From NCBI RefSeq assembly GCF_030553055.1, contig NZ_CP130713.1, positions 2,356,001 through 2,420,000 of the forward strand: a stretch of 64,000 nt of DNA. The letters are read 5' to 3'. The stretch's first letter is position 1. Each line of letters opens with the position of its first letter. The DNA is from Streptomyces sp. XD-27. GTDB taxonomy: Bacteria; Actinomycetota; Actinomycetes; Streptomycetales; Streptomycetaceae. Positions 11,155-19,529 of the stretch are shown in pieces. The notes under the pieces were generated by a model that saw nothing but the letters and a program-made list of their open reading frames with translations, made no database searches and was not told where the DNA came from. The translations under genes and the position numbers were made by a program.

Positions 11155-11235
11155 AGTCCGCGCGGTCCGAAAACCACGTGGTACGAGACCGACACGGTGG
11201 CGGTCCACGTGGTCCGGGACCGACGCGGTGCGCGC
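11142..11235. repeat. Three imperfect 31-32 bp tandem repeats
   Basis: Units begin at 11142, 11174 and 11205, each opening CCACGYGGT followed by a GACC/GTCC-rich stretch. The first unit covers the stop codon of the 82-residue gene. The remaining spacer to 11379 shows no gene. Confidence 0.6.
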
Positions 11236-11379
11236 CCGACCGGGTCCGCGGCAGGCGTCCGGCGCGCTCCGGGGACCGGTAGATGAACCTCTGGTGACGG
11301 GCCGTCCAAGCGCGACCGGAGGGCGCGCGTCCTCCATAGATTGCTCGCGTCCATAAACGACCATGTGTGCGAGGTGGCC

Positions 11380-12870
11380 GTGGCCCTTCCTGACACCGAG
11401 ACCATCCTGGCCGCCGCCGGGCTGGTGGCCACCGGCGCGGTCTGGGCGGTGGAGCGCTTCCTCCCGGGGCGCAAGCGCATCGGCTACCGGGTGCAGATGG
11501 ACACCGCGATCGGCATGAATCCGCAAGCGGCCCACAGCATCGTGCAGTTGCGGCTGCTCCGGGAGAACCAGGAAGTCGCCGACGCGACGCTGGCGCTGCT
11601 GCGCGTCGAGAACGACGGCAGCAAGGACATCGTCCGGCACGACTACCAGGAGCCGCTGACCGTCCGCTTCCCCGGCCGGACGGTCGTCGGGGTCGAGGTG
11701 CCGGACGCCAATCCGCCGACGTTGCAGGCGATGCTGACCCGCAACAACGGGCTCCGGCCCGAGGGCAGCAGACTCGTCGTCCCCAAGGTGCCGCTCAACC
11801 GGCGGGACCACTTCAAGCTGCTGGTCCTGCTCTCCGGCTCCGGCGACCGGGTCGCGGTGGACGGCTTTCTCAGCGGCGGCCGGATCAGACGCAACGCCCA
11901 GCGGCGCGGTCCGAGCACTCCGCATCTCGCCCTCGGCGGGATCTTCATCATTCTGGTCGGCCTGCTCTGCGGGCTGCTGCTGAGCAGCCCCGGGCGCACG
12001 GTCGACGCCACCGCCTGCGCCTCCGGTCGGCTGACCGTCGACGGCTCCACCGCCTTCGCGCCGCCCATGGCCGAGATAGGCAAGGCGTACGAGAAGCAGT
12101 GCCCCGGTGCCGAGATCACCGTGCACCGGAACGGCAGCCTGGCGGGGCTGGGGAACCTGGACCGGGCCGGGCGGGCGGCGCGCGGCGGCAGCCCCGGTTT
12201 CATCGCCATGTCGGACGTCCCCGCGCCGGAGTCGTACCGCGGTCTGGGCGGCCGGCAGCCGGTCGGCATCGTCCTGCTCAGCCTGGTGGCCAACCGGCGC
12301 AACGGCGTCGACAACCTCACGCTCGCCCAGGTGCGCAAGATCTACGACGGCACGTACACCGACTGGCGGCAACTGGGCGGCGCCGACCAGCCGATCCGCC
12401 TGGTCAGCCGCGACAGCCGGTCCGGCACCCGCAGAACCTTCGAGACGAGGGTGCTGGACCGCTCGGAGACCGCCGTGGTCTCCTCCTTCGACTGCGCCAC
12501 CAGGGACCGGGACCGGCGGGCGCGCGTCACCCGCTGCGAAGTCAACAGCACCGGCGACCTGCTCGACACCGTCAACCGGGTGTCGGGCGCGATCGGTTAC
12601 ACGGAGACGTACGCGGCGACCGAGCACCGCGACGTCGTCACGGTCCGGCTGGACGGCCACGAACCGGACATCGAATGGGGCAGGCAACGCGATTATCCCT
12701 TCTGGGCGGTCGAGTACCTCTACACCTACGGGCGGCCGGAGGACGGCTCCCTCACAGCCAAGTTCCTGGCCTTCATGAACAGCGACACCGCGAAGAACCT
12801 CATGCGAATGTACAAGCACGTGCCCTGCGCCGACCGGCAGAGCGTGGCGGACTCCGCCTGCCGCCCCTGA
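11380..12870 (+). CDS. Membrane-anchored PstS-like substrate-binding protein with N-terminal cytoplasmic domain
   Basis: About 496 residues from the GTG at 11380, which has GAGG at a good spacing; TTG at 11341 and GTG at 11365 or 11374 are alternatives. A hydrophobic stretch lies at residues 9-26, then a soluble region of about 140 residues, a membrane helix at about 183-203, and a C-terminal periplasmic-binding domain. This resembles phosphate ABC transporter PstS: LTVDGSTAFAPPM, the VRKIYDGTYTDWRQLGG segment and SRDSRSGTRRTFE. It is not next to any pst permease gene. It may therefore be a sensor or accessory binding protein rather than a transporter part. Its 3' end overlaps comEC by 71 bp, tail to tail. 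Confidence 0.8.
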   Translation: MALPDTETILAAAGLVATGAVWAVERFLPGRKRIGYRVQMDTAIGMNPQAAHSIVQLRLLRENQEVADATLALLRVENDGSKDIVRHDYQEPLTVRFPGRTVVGVEVPDANPPTLQAMLTRNNGLRPEGSRLVVPKVPLNRRDHFKLLVLLSGSGDRVAVDGFLSGGRIRRNAQRRGPSTPHLALGGIFIILVGLLCGLLLSSPGRTVDATACASGRLTVDGSTAFAPPMAEIGKAYEKQCPGAEITVHRNGSLAGLGNLDRAGRAARGGSPGFIAMSDVPAPESYRGLGGRQPVGIVLLSLVANRRNGVDNLTLAQVRKIYDGTYTDWRQLGGADQPIRLVSRDSRSGTRRTFETRVLDRSETAVVSSFDCATRDRDRRARVTRCEVNSTGDLLDTVNRVSGAIGYTETYAATEHRDVVTVRLDGHEPDIEWGRQRDYPFWAVEYLYTYGRPEDGSLTAKFLAFMNSDTAKNLMRMYKHVPCADRQSVADSACRP

Positions 12871-15700
12871 CCGCCGCCCGCAGCCCGGCCCCCGAGCCGA
12901 CGACCGCGACCGCGCCGTCGGTGTCGGTACGGACCACGGCCGCCCCCGCGTCCCGCAGGGCCGCCACCGTGCGGGGCGACGGATGCCCGTAGGGGTTCTG
13001 CGCGCCGCACGAGATCACGGCGAGGCGCGGGCTCAGACGGCGTATCAGTTCCGGGTCCTGGTAGGCCGAACCATGATGGGCGACCTTGACGACGTCGACG
13101 TGCGACAGTGCGGGATGGGCGGCCAGCAGCCCCTGCTGGGCAGGGGGTTCGAGATCGCCGAGGAGCAGCAGTGACAGCTCGGCGCTACGGACCAGCAGGG
13201 CCACGCTCGCGTCGTTCGGCCCCTCCACCGGGAGCCGCGCCGTCGTCCCGGCCGGCCACAGCACCTCCCAGGACAGCGGGCCGATCCGGCGGCGCTCCCC
13301 GGGCACCGCGACCACCACCGGGATCCGGGCGGCCCGGGCCAGCCGGTGCACCGACTCGGCCTGGCCGCGCGGTTCCCACAGGGCGGTCGTTTCGATGGCC
13401 CCGACGGCACGGCCCCGCAACGCCCCCGCCAGCCCGGCGACATGGTCCGCGTGAAAGTGGGTCAGCACGAGCAAGGGGATGCGCTCGACCCCGAGGGCGC
13501 GCAGGCACCGGTCGACCGCGCGCGGCTCGGGCCCGGTGTCCACGACCACGGCCGAGCGGTCCCCGGCGGACAGCACCAGGGCATCTCCCTGGCCCACGTC
13601 GCAGGCCACCATCAGCCAGCCGGGCGGCGGCCAGCCAGTGACGAACCGGGTCAGCGGAGGCGGGCGCAGCACCACGGCCAGCAGCAGGAGCGCGCAGGCG
13701 GCAGAGGCGCACCGGCGGGCGGGCAGCCGGCGGCCCAGCGGCACGGCCACGCCGATCACCGCGGCCAGCAGCAGCGCGCCGCCCCAGCCTCCCGGCCAGT
13801 CGGCTTCCGCGCCGGGCAGGCCCGCTCCGGTGCGGGCCACTGCCGCGATCCACTCCACCGGCCAGGCCGCCAGCCATACCAGTGCCCTGGCCACGGGCAG
13901 GGCGAACGGCGCGGTGGCGAGTGCGGCGAAGCCGAGGATGGTGGCGGGTCCGATCGCGAACTCGGCGAGCAGGTTGCAGGGGACGGCCACCAGGCTCACC
14001 CTGGCCGCCAGCACCACGACCACCGGCGCGCACACCGCCTGGGCGGCGGCCGCGGCCGCCAGGACCTGCGCCAGGCGGGGCGGCCACCCGCGGCGGCACA
14101 GCGCGGCGGTCCAGCGCGGCGCGAGGGCCAGCAGGGCACCGGTGGCCAGCACGGACAGCAGGAACCCGTAGCTCCGGGCAAGCCACGGATCGTAGAGGAC
14201 GAGGGCGAGTACGGCGGCGGCGAGCGCGGGGAGCAGGGACCGGCTGCGGCCGGTGCCGATCGCCAGGAGCGTGATGAGCCCGCAGGCCGCCGCCCGCAGC
14301 ACACTCGGCTCCGGTCGGCACACCACGACGAACGCGAGCGTGAGCCCGCCGCCGAGCAGGGCCGTCGTACGCAGCGGGACACCCAGCCGGGCGGCGAGGC
14401 CGCGCCGCTCGGCGCGCCCCGCGAGCCGCGGTGGGCCGATGAGCAGGGCGAGAATCAGGGTCAGATTGCTGCCGCTGACCGCCAGCAGGTGCGTCAGATC
14501 CGTGGCGCGGAACGCGTCCTCGAGCTCCGGCGGCACCCGCGAGGTGTCGCCGACGACCAGGCCCGGCAGCAGCGCCCGCGCGTCGGCGCCGAGCCCGTCG
14601 GTGGCGGTGCGCAACCCGGCCCGCAGCCGTCCCGCGACGCGCTGTGCGGTGGTGGGCGGGCCGGTGACGCGTGGCGGTCCGCCGCCCGCGACGCGGATGA
14701 CGGCGCCGGCCTCGTCCGCGCTCCGCAGGGGCGGTGCCAGCCGCCCGGAGACCCGCAGGCGGGTGGACGGCAGCAGCGCGAGCCACGCCTCCCGCGCGCT
14801 GCCGCGCGGCTGAACCATGACCACGACGGGCACCCGAGCCGTGGTGACCGTACCGTCGAGCGCCGTGACGCGGGTGGCCTCGGCGGCGAACACCACGGAC
14901 GCCGGAGCCTGGGCGGCACCGCGAACCCGTGGCCGGGCGCGCCGTGGGTCGCCGGTCACCGTCACCTGCACGGTGGCCTCGCCGTACCGCCGGGCAAGTT
15001 CGGGCACCGGCCCCCGATGGGACTCCGCCGCCCGCAGCCCGGCCACGGCTCCGCCGGCGGCGGCGCAGAGCAGCGCCATGGCGATGGCGACGAGGATGCC
15101 CGCGTTCCGTCCCCGCGCGCCCGCCGGGCTGTCCGTCCGGCCCGGCCCCCGAGCCCGGGACGGCGGGACAGCGGGTCCGCCGTCCACGTCCGGCGGCGGA
15201 GGGGTGTCCTCGCCCTCTGCCCGGTGTTCGGGCGCCATCCGAGCCGCCTCGCGTCCGGGGCCGCGGCCGGGTCGCCGCGCCGCGCCCCGGCGGTGGGCGG
15301 CGGCCCAGAGCAGTACGCAGGCCGTCAGCACCGCCCCGGTGCAGGCCGCGGTCACCGCCCCGCCAGGGGCGTCCAGAGCCAGGGCCGCCGCGGCCCACGC
15401 GGCCAGGGCGGGCGGCACCAGGCGCAGGTCGGCCGGGCCCTCCTGCCGGGGGTTCGCGGCACCGCGTGGCGAGGCCGCCGCCGCGTGGACCGGGGCCCGG
15501 GTCCGCGGGGCGTCCGCCGTGTCCGTCATGTCGCCGACGGGGCGGGTCCGCGGGGTGTCCCCCGTGTCCGTCATGGCGCCGACAGCAGGCGTCCCCGGAG
15601 TGTCGGCACCCGACATGGCGCCGACAGCACGCGCCCGCGGGGTGTCCGCACCAGACATGGCGCCGACAGGGCGCGCCCGCGGGGTGTCCGTGCCCGTCAT
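12800..15700 (-). CDS. comEC: ComEC/Rec2 family competence protein
   Basis: A 966-residue polytopic protein, the presumed DNA-uptake channel. It has multiple membrane helices and a competence domain with ELEDAFRATDLTHLLAVSGSN. The C-terminal metallo-beta-lactamase-like domain starts at CDVGQGDALVL, with LTHFHADHVAGLAG at about 742-755. The start at 15700 overlaps the comEA stop (ATGA). The first 70 residues are four copies of a 14-15 residue repeat of the form MSGADTPRARAVGA, encoded by a 42-45 bp tandem repeat. This is poorly conserved and may not be essential. Natural transformation is not established in Streptomyces, so the role is uncertain. Confidence 0.92.
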   Translation of the reverse strand: MTGTDTPRARPVGAMSGADTPRARAVGAMSGADTPGTPAVGAMTDTGDTPRTRPVGDMTDTADAPRTRAPVHAAAASPRGAANPRQEGPADLRLVPPALAAWAAAALALDAPGGAVTAACTGAVLTACVLLWAAAHRRGAARRPGRGPGREAARMAPEHRAEGEDTPPPPDVDGGPAVPPSRARGPGRTDSPAGARGRNAGILVAIAMALLCAAAGGAVAGLRAAESHRGPVPELARRYGEATVQVTVTGDPRRARPRVRGAAQAPASVVFAAEATRVTALDGTVTTARVPVVVMVQPRGSAREAWLALLPSTRLRVSGRLAPPLRSADEAGAVIRVAGGGPPRVTGPPTTAQRVAGRLRAGLRTATDGLGADARALLPGLVVGDTSRVPPELEDAFRATDLTHLLAVSGSNLTLILALLIGPPRLAGRAERRGLAARLGVPLRTTALLGGGLTLAFVVVCRPEPSVLRAAACGLITLLAIGTGRSRSLLPALAAAVLALVLYDPWLARSYGFLLSVLATGALLALAPRWTAALCRRGWPPRLAQVLAAAAAAQAVCAPVVVVLAARVSLVAVPCNLLAEFAIGPATILGFAALATAPFALPVARALVWLAAWPVEWIAAVARTGAGLPGAEADWPGGWGGALLLAAVIGVAVPLGRRLPARRCASAACALLLLAVVLRPPPLTRFVTGWPPPGWLMVACDVGQGDALVLSAGDRSAVVVDTGPEPRAVDRCLRALGVERIPLLVLTHFHADHVAGLAGALRGRAVGAIETTALWEPRGQAESVHRLARAARIPVVVAVPGERRRIGPLSWEVLWPAGTTARLPVEGPNDASVALLVRSAELSLLLLGDLEPPAQQGLLAAHPALSHVDVVKVAHHGSAYQDPELIRRLSPRLAVISCGAQNPYGHPSPRTVAALRDAGAAVVRTDTDGAVAVVGSGAGLRAAVRGGRRSPPRSAGRRRARACTFA

Positions 15701-15702
15701 GG
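15529..15702 (-). repeat. 42-45 bp coding minisatellite at the comEC 5' end
   Basis: Four head-to-tail units each contain a CATGGCGCCGACAG-like core on the plus strand. They encode the MSGADTPRARAVGA-type repeat of ComEC. Every unit supplies an in-frame ATG on the minus strand, so several internal starts are possible. Confidence 0.8.
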
Positions 15703-16860
15703 CTGGACCAGGGGTCGGAGGTCGGCGAAGCGGCGCGGGCCGATGCCGGTGACCTGCCGCAGTTCGTCGACGGAGCGGAAACCGCCGTGCTGGGCGCGGT
15801 AGTCCAGGATGTGCTGGACGAGGACCGGACCGACTCCGGGGAGGGTGTCGAGTTGCTCCGCCGTGGCGGAGTTGAGGCTCACCGGTCCGGCGGGTGCCGC
15901 CGCCCCGCCAGGCGAGCCGGTGGCGGAGCCGCCCGGTGGTCCGCCGCCCGTCCCGGCGGCCGAGGCTCCGGGGCCACCGCCGCCCGGGCCGGGCCCCGGT
16001 GGCGCCCCGACGACGAGCTGTTCCCCGTCCACCAGCACCCGTGCGCGGTTCAGTCCGCTGACGTCGGTGCCCGGCCGCACTCCCCCGGCCGCCTTGAGCG
16101 CGTCTGCCACCCGTGCGCCCAGCGGCAGCCGAAGCACCCCCGGATCGCGGACCCTGCCCGTCACGTCGACGACGACGGCGCGACCACCGCTCGCCGACGG
16201 ATGGGGAGGCGCGCCCGCCGTCGGAGCGGCTCCGGCCGTGACGGCACCGTCGGCCGACGGCTGGGTCGCCGCTCTGGGCGGCTCGGGAGCCGGAGCCCGT
16301 ACGGTCTGCGGCCGCCCGACCCAGAAGTGGTAGACGGCGAAGCCCGCCGCCACGAGCAGCACGACCGCGAGCGCCGCCAACGCGCGTGGCTCGACGCCGC
16401 ATCTGGTCTGCCACCACAGCGGCAACCGCTCTTGGACGGTGAGCCGCAGCCGTTCTCGCCGGGACATCCCGCCCCGGCCGGAGCCGCCGTCAGTGCGGTC
16501 ACCGATCCCGGAGGAGCCGACGCCGGAGCGGCCCCAGCGCTCGGAGGATCCACCACCGGAGCGGCTCCCGTGCCCCGAGGATCCGCCGGAGCGGCTCCCG
16601 TTCCCGGACCCGCCGCCGGAGCGGTCGCCGCCCGTGGCACGGCCGCCACGCGTCCCCCTGTCAGGGCTTCGGCCAAGCGCGGGGTCATGCCGAGCATCAG
16701 ATGGCACGTCAGACGCGGCATCAGCCGGGGCGCCGGCTCCGGTCGCCGGACCGGGCTCGCCCAGTAACTCCGCCGCGCGCTCATGCGCGGGCCGTGCGCC
16801 GGCCGGGGCCGAGGCCGTCGGTGGCGCCGAGCTGGTGACGTTCCGTGATCGCACGTCCAT
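15697..16860 (-). CDS. comEA: ComEA-like helix-hairpin-helix DNA-binding protein
   Basis: A 387-residue protein. The N-terminal 130 residues are low complexity and rich in Ser, Gly and Arg. A membrane helix lies at about 160-180, an SLBB-type domain at about 226-285 (VVVDVTGRVRDPGVLRLPLG), a Gly/Pro linker, and a C-terminal double helix-hairpin-helix (LNSATAEQLDTLPGVGPVLV, then TGIGPRRFADL). ComEA captures double-stranded DNA at the membrane in competent bacteria. The start MDVRSRNV at 16860 is chosen over upstream codons, which look non-coding. It is translationally coupled to comEC by the ATGA overlap. Confidence 0.92.
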   Translation of the reverse strand: MDVRSRNVTSSAPPTASAPAGARPAHERAAELLGEPGPATGAGAPADAASDVPSDARHDPALGRSPDRGTRGGRATGGDRSGGGSGNGSRSGGSSGHGSRSGGGSSERWGRSGVGSSGIGDRTDGGSGRGGMSRRERLRLTVQERLPLWWQTRCGVEPRALAALAVVLLVAAGFAVYHFWVGRPQTVRAPAPEPPRAATQPSADGAVTAGAAPTAGAPPHPSASGGRAVVVDVTGRVRDPGVLRLPLGARVADALKAAGGVRPGTDVSGLNRARVLVDGEQLVVGAPPGPGPGGGGPGASAAGTGGGPPGGSATGSPGGAAAPAGPVSLNSATAEQLDTLPGVGPVLVQHILDYRAQHGGFRSVDELRQVTGIGPRRFADLRPLVQP

Positions 16861-17002
16861 GCGCCGACGGTAGGCGGATCGGCGCCATGCCCGCCCCGGC
16901 CGGCCAATTCCTGGGGATGCCGGGCCGCTTGTGGACAACGCCGTCACCCACACGGGGACTTCGCGAAGCCTCACACCATCGGCACAGCACATGATACGGT
17001 CT

Positions 17003-17035
17003 CAGATAATCTGCGATTCCGATGATTTGCCAAAT
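17003..17035. promoter_or_regulatory. Two 11-bp odd palindromes upstream of the DHA2 exporter
   Basis: CAGATAATCTG (17003-17013) and ATTTGCCAAAT (17025-17035) are each perfect 5+1+5 palindromes. Their centres are 22 bp apart, two helical turns. The first contains GATAAT, a near-consensus -10. This suits a dimeric repressor such as the MarR-type protein encoded downstream, but binding is inferred. Confidence 0.5.
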
Positions 17036-17065
17036 GGATCGATCATGCAGAACCCGGGGGAGACC

Positions 17066-18739
17066 ATGCCCGAGCAATCCCAGCGAACCGCCGAGGAAGC
17101 CAGGAACACGGGCCGCGGCTGGACACTCACCGCCGTCTGCGTCGCGACGTTCATGCTCATGCTCGACCTGACCGTGGTGAACGTGGCACTGCCCGACATG
17201 CGCGCGACCTTCGACGCCTCGTTCTCCGAACTCCAGTGGGTCCTGGACGCCTACGCCCTGGGCCTGGCGGTGTTCCTGCTGACCGCGGGTTCCCTGGCGG
17301 ACCGGCTCGGCCGCAAGAGGGTCTTCAACGCCGGGTTCGTGATCTTCGTACTCGCCTCCCTCGCCTGCGGCATCGCCCCGGACGCGCTCTTCCTGTCCGT
17401 CGCCCGCGGCGTTCAGGGCATCGGCGGGGCGGTGCTGTTCGCCATCGGGCCGGCGCTGATCGGGCACGAGTACCGGGGCAAGGACCGCGGGTGGGCCTTC
17501 GGCGTCTTCGGCGGCGTGGCGGGACTCGCCATCGCGTTCGGTCCGCTCATCGGCGGCGCCCTCACCGAGGGCCTCACCTGGCGCTGGATCTTCCTGGTCA
17601 ACGTTCCGATCGGACTGGCGGCCCTGCTGACGGGCGCGCTCCGGATGCGCGAGTCGCGCGACCCGCGGGCCCAGCGCATCGACTGGTGGGGCCTGTCGAC
17701 GTTCTCCGGCGCGCTCGGCCTGCTGGTACTGGGCTTCCTCCGCGGTGAGACCGAAGGCTGGCGCAGCGCCCCGATCTTCGTCATGTTCGCCGTCTCCGCG
17801 GTCCTCTTCGCCGTCTTCTGGCTGATCGAGCGGCGGCTCGGCGAGCGGGCGATGCTCCAGCTCGCGCTGTTCCGCAACGTGACGTTCAACGGCATCTCGA
17901 TCGTGACCCTGCTGTGCGCGGCAGCGACGATGTCGGCGATCTTCCTGCAGATCTCCTACGTCCAGAACGTGCTCGGCTTCTCGGCCTGGGAGACCGGCGT
18001 ACGCTTCCTGCCGCTGACCCTCACCCTCTTCGTCGCGGCGGCCGTGGCGGGCAGTCTGACGACCCGTATGCCCCAGCGGGTGCTCGTGGGGCTGGCGCTG
18101 GCCTCCATCGCCGTCGGCCTGGCACTGGTCACCGTGGTGGACGCGGACAGCGCGTGGACCGCCCTGCTGCCGAGCATGTTCGGAATCGGCCTGGGCATGG
18201 GGCTGTTCAACCCGCCCCGCGCCTCCCTCTCCATCGCCGTCGTGGAACCGTCGAAGGCCGGCATGGCCTCCGGCATCGGGGAGACCTTCCAGCAGGTCGG
18301 CGTGGCGGTGGGCATCGCGGCCTTCGGCGCCCTGTTCCAGGCGCGCGTCACCGACCTGTTCGTGGGCTCCGCGGCCGGACGGGCGCTCGGGGACCGGGCC
18401 GAGGAGTTCGGCGAGGCGGTCGCGGCGGGGGGCGGCGCGGAGGCGGCCGCCGGCATCCGGCAGCCGGAACTGGCCGCACAGGTGGATCAGGCGGCGCGTA
18501 CCGCCTTCACGGACGGGCTCAACGACGTCATGCTCGTGTGCGCGGCGCTGGCCGCCCTCGGCGCACTCGTCTCCTTCGCGTTCATCCGCACCAAGGACCT
18601 GCACGAGAGCGCCCTCGCCGCGCATGACGACGCGTCCCATGCATCCGACGCACCGGACGCATCCGACACCTCCGATACCTCCGACGCGGACAGCGGCCGG
18701 GAGAACGACCTCGCACCGGACACGGCACCAGTGCGCTGA
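17066..18739 (+). CDS. MFS exporter, DHA2 (EmrB/QacA) type
   Basis: About 557 residues with a predicted 14-helix layout of drug:proton antiporter family 2. The family motif LDLTVVNVALPDM lies in the first helix, and LADRLGRKRVFNAGF is the loop 2-3 motif A. The ATG at 17066 has GGGGGAG just upstream; the ATG at 17045 is an alternative. The C-terminal tail is acidic and repetitive (ASDAPDASDTSDTSDADS). It precedes a MarR-type regulator and sits beside the AvrD-like cluster, so it may export that product or give antibiotic resistance. The substrate is unknown. Confidence 0.9.
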   Translation: MPEQSQRTAEEARNTGRGWTLTAVCVATFMLMLDLTVVNVALPDMRATFDASFSELQWVLDAYALGLAVFLLTAGSLADRLGRKRVFNAGFVIFVLASLACGIAPDALFLSVARGVQGIGGAVLFAIGPALIGHEYRGKDRGWAFGVFGGVAGLAIAFGPLIGGALTEGLTWRWIFLVNVPIGLAALLTGALRMRESRDPRAQRIDWWGLSTFSGALGLLVLGFLRGETEGWRSAPIFVMFAVSAVLFAVFWLIERRLGERAMLQLALFRNVTFNGISIVTLLCAAATMSAIFLQISYVQNVLGFSAWETGVRFLPLTLTLFVAAAVAGSLTTRMPQRVLVGLALASIAVGLALVTVVDADSAWTALLPSMFGIGLGMGLFNPPRASLSIAVVEPSKAGMASGIGETFQQVGVAVGIAAFGALFQARVTDLFVGSAAGRALGDRAEEFGEAVAAGGGAEAAAGIRQPELAAQVDQAARTAFTDGLNDVMLVCAALAALGALVSFAFIRTKDLHESALAAHDDASHASDAPDASDTSDTSDADSGRENDLAPDTAPVR

Positions 18740-18845
18740 CCGCGAGGCATTCGCCCGGAACCCCGACGGTCGCCGATTCCCATCATGGGGATCACCCAGC
18801 GATAATGGGCGCCCACACCCCCCTACCGCCCCGGATCGGCCCGCC

Positions 18846-19337
18846 ATGCCACGTAGCTCAGCATCCGCCCGCCAGGGCGCCGCCACGTTCGACTTCCCGC
18901 TGGTCCGCAGGACCGGGTACCTCCTCCACAAGGCCGGGATCCTGCTGCTGCACGAGGCGGACCAGGCGCTGGAGGCGCAGGGGCTGCGCATGCGCTACTA
19001 CTTCGTGCTCGCCGCCCTCGAAGGCGGACACGCCCTCTCCCAGCAGGATCTGAGCAGGCTACTGAATCTGGACCCGACCACCATGGTCGCGCTGGTGGAC
19101 GAGATGGAGGGCAACGGCCACGTCGAGCGGCGGCGCAACCCCGCCGACCGCCGGCGCTACATCCTCCATCTGACCGACGAGGGACGGCAGGTGGTCGCCG
19201 CCGCCGCCGAGGCCGTGGACCGCGTGGAGCGCGCGTTCCTCGCCTCCGTGCCGATGGAGGACCAGGAGCGGCTGCGGGAGATCCTCGGCGGCGTGCTCGC
19301 GGACCACTGGCCCCGCGTCGTCGCGTGCGAAGAATGA
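18846..19337 (+). CDS. MarR family transcriptional regulator
   Basis: A 163-residue winged-helix regulator. The core reads LSQQDLSRLLNLDPTTMVALVDEME (recognition helix), then GHVERRRNPADRRRYILHLTDEG, the MarR wing with its DxR signature. MarR proteins bind as dimers to short palindromes and are usually released by small ligands. It follows the DHA2 exporter by 106 bases, a common pairing in which the regulator represses the pump. Twin palindromes before the exporter are good candidate sites. GATAAT at 18801-18806 could be a separate -10. Confidence 0.9.
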   Translation: MPRSSASARQGAATFDFPLVRRTGYLLHKAGILLLHEADQALEAQGLRMRYYFVLAALEGGHALSQQDLSRLLNLDPTTMVALVDEMEGNGHVERRRNPADRRRYILHLTDEGRQVVAAAAEAVDRVERAFLASVPMEDQERLREILGGVLADHWPRVVACEE

Positions 19338-19529
19338 TCCGCGGACAAAGATCGCATACATTTCAGCACTCAGAGAATTCGGTGCACGGAATCCGGAAAT
19401 CCGGGTTCCATGGAAATGAAACACATCACACCCGTGTGGATCTTTTCTTTGTGCTAGCCTGCTCGCAGCACGCATTATCGTCCTGTCCATACGTGCGGAT
19501 TACCGCAACGCAGGAAGGACCACGGGGGA
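19338..19529 (+). promoter_or_regulatory. AT-richer regulatory region before the AvrD-like gene
   Basis: This spacer is clearly lower in GC than its surroundings. It holds three inverted repeats: GGAATCCGG/CCGGGTTCC around AAAT (19388-19409, one mismatch), TTCCATGGAA (19406-19415) and CACAC-CC-GTGTG (19427-19438). A possible promoter is TTGTGC (19449-19454) with CATTAT (19473-19478) at an 18-base spacing; TAGCCT (19455-19460) is an alternative -10. AGGAAGGA at 19512-19519 is a strong ribosome binding site. Confidence 0.5.
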
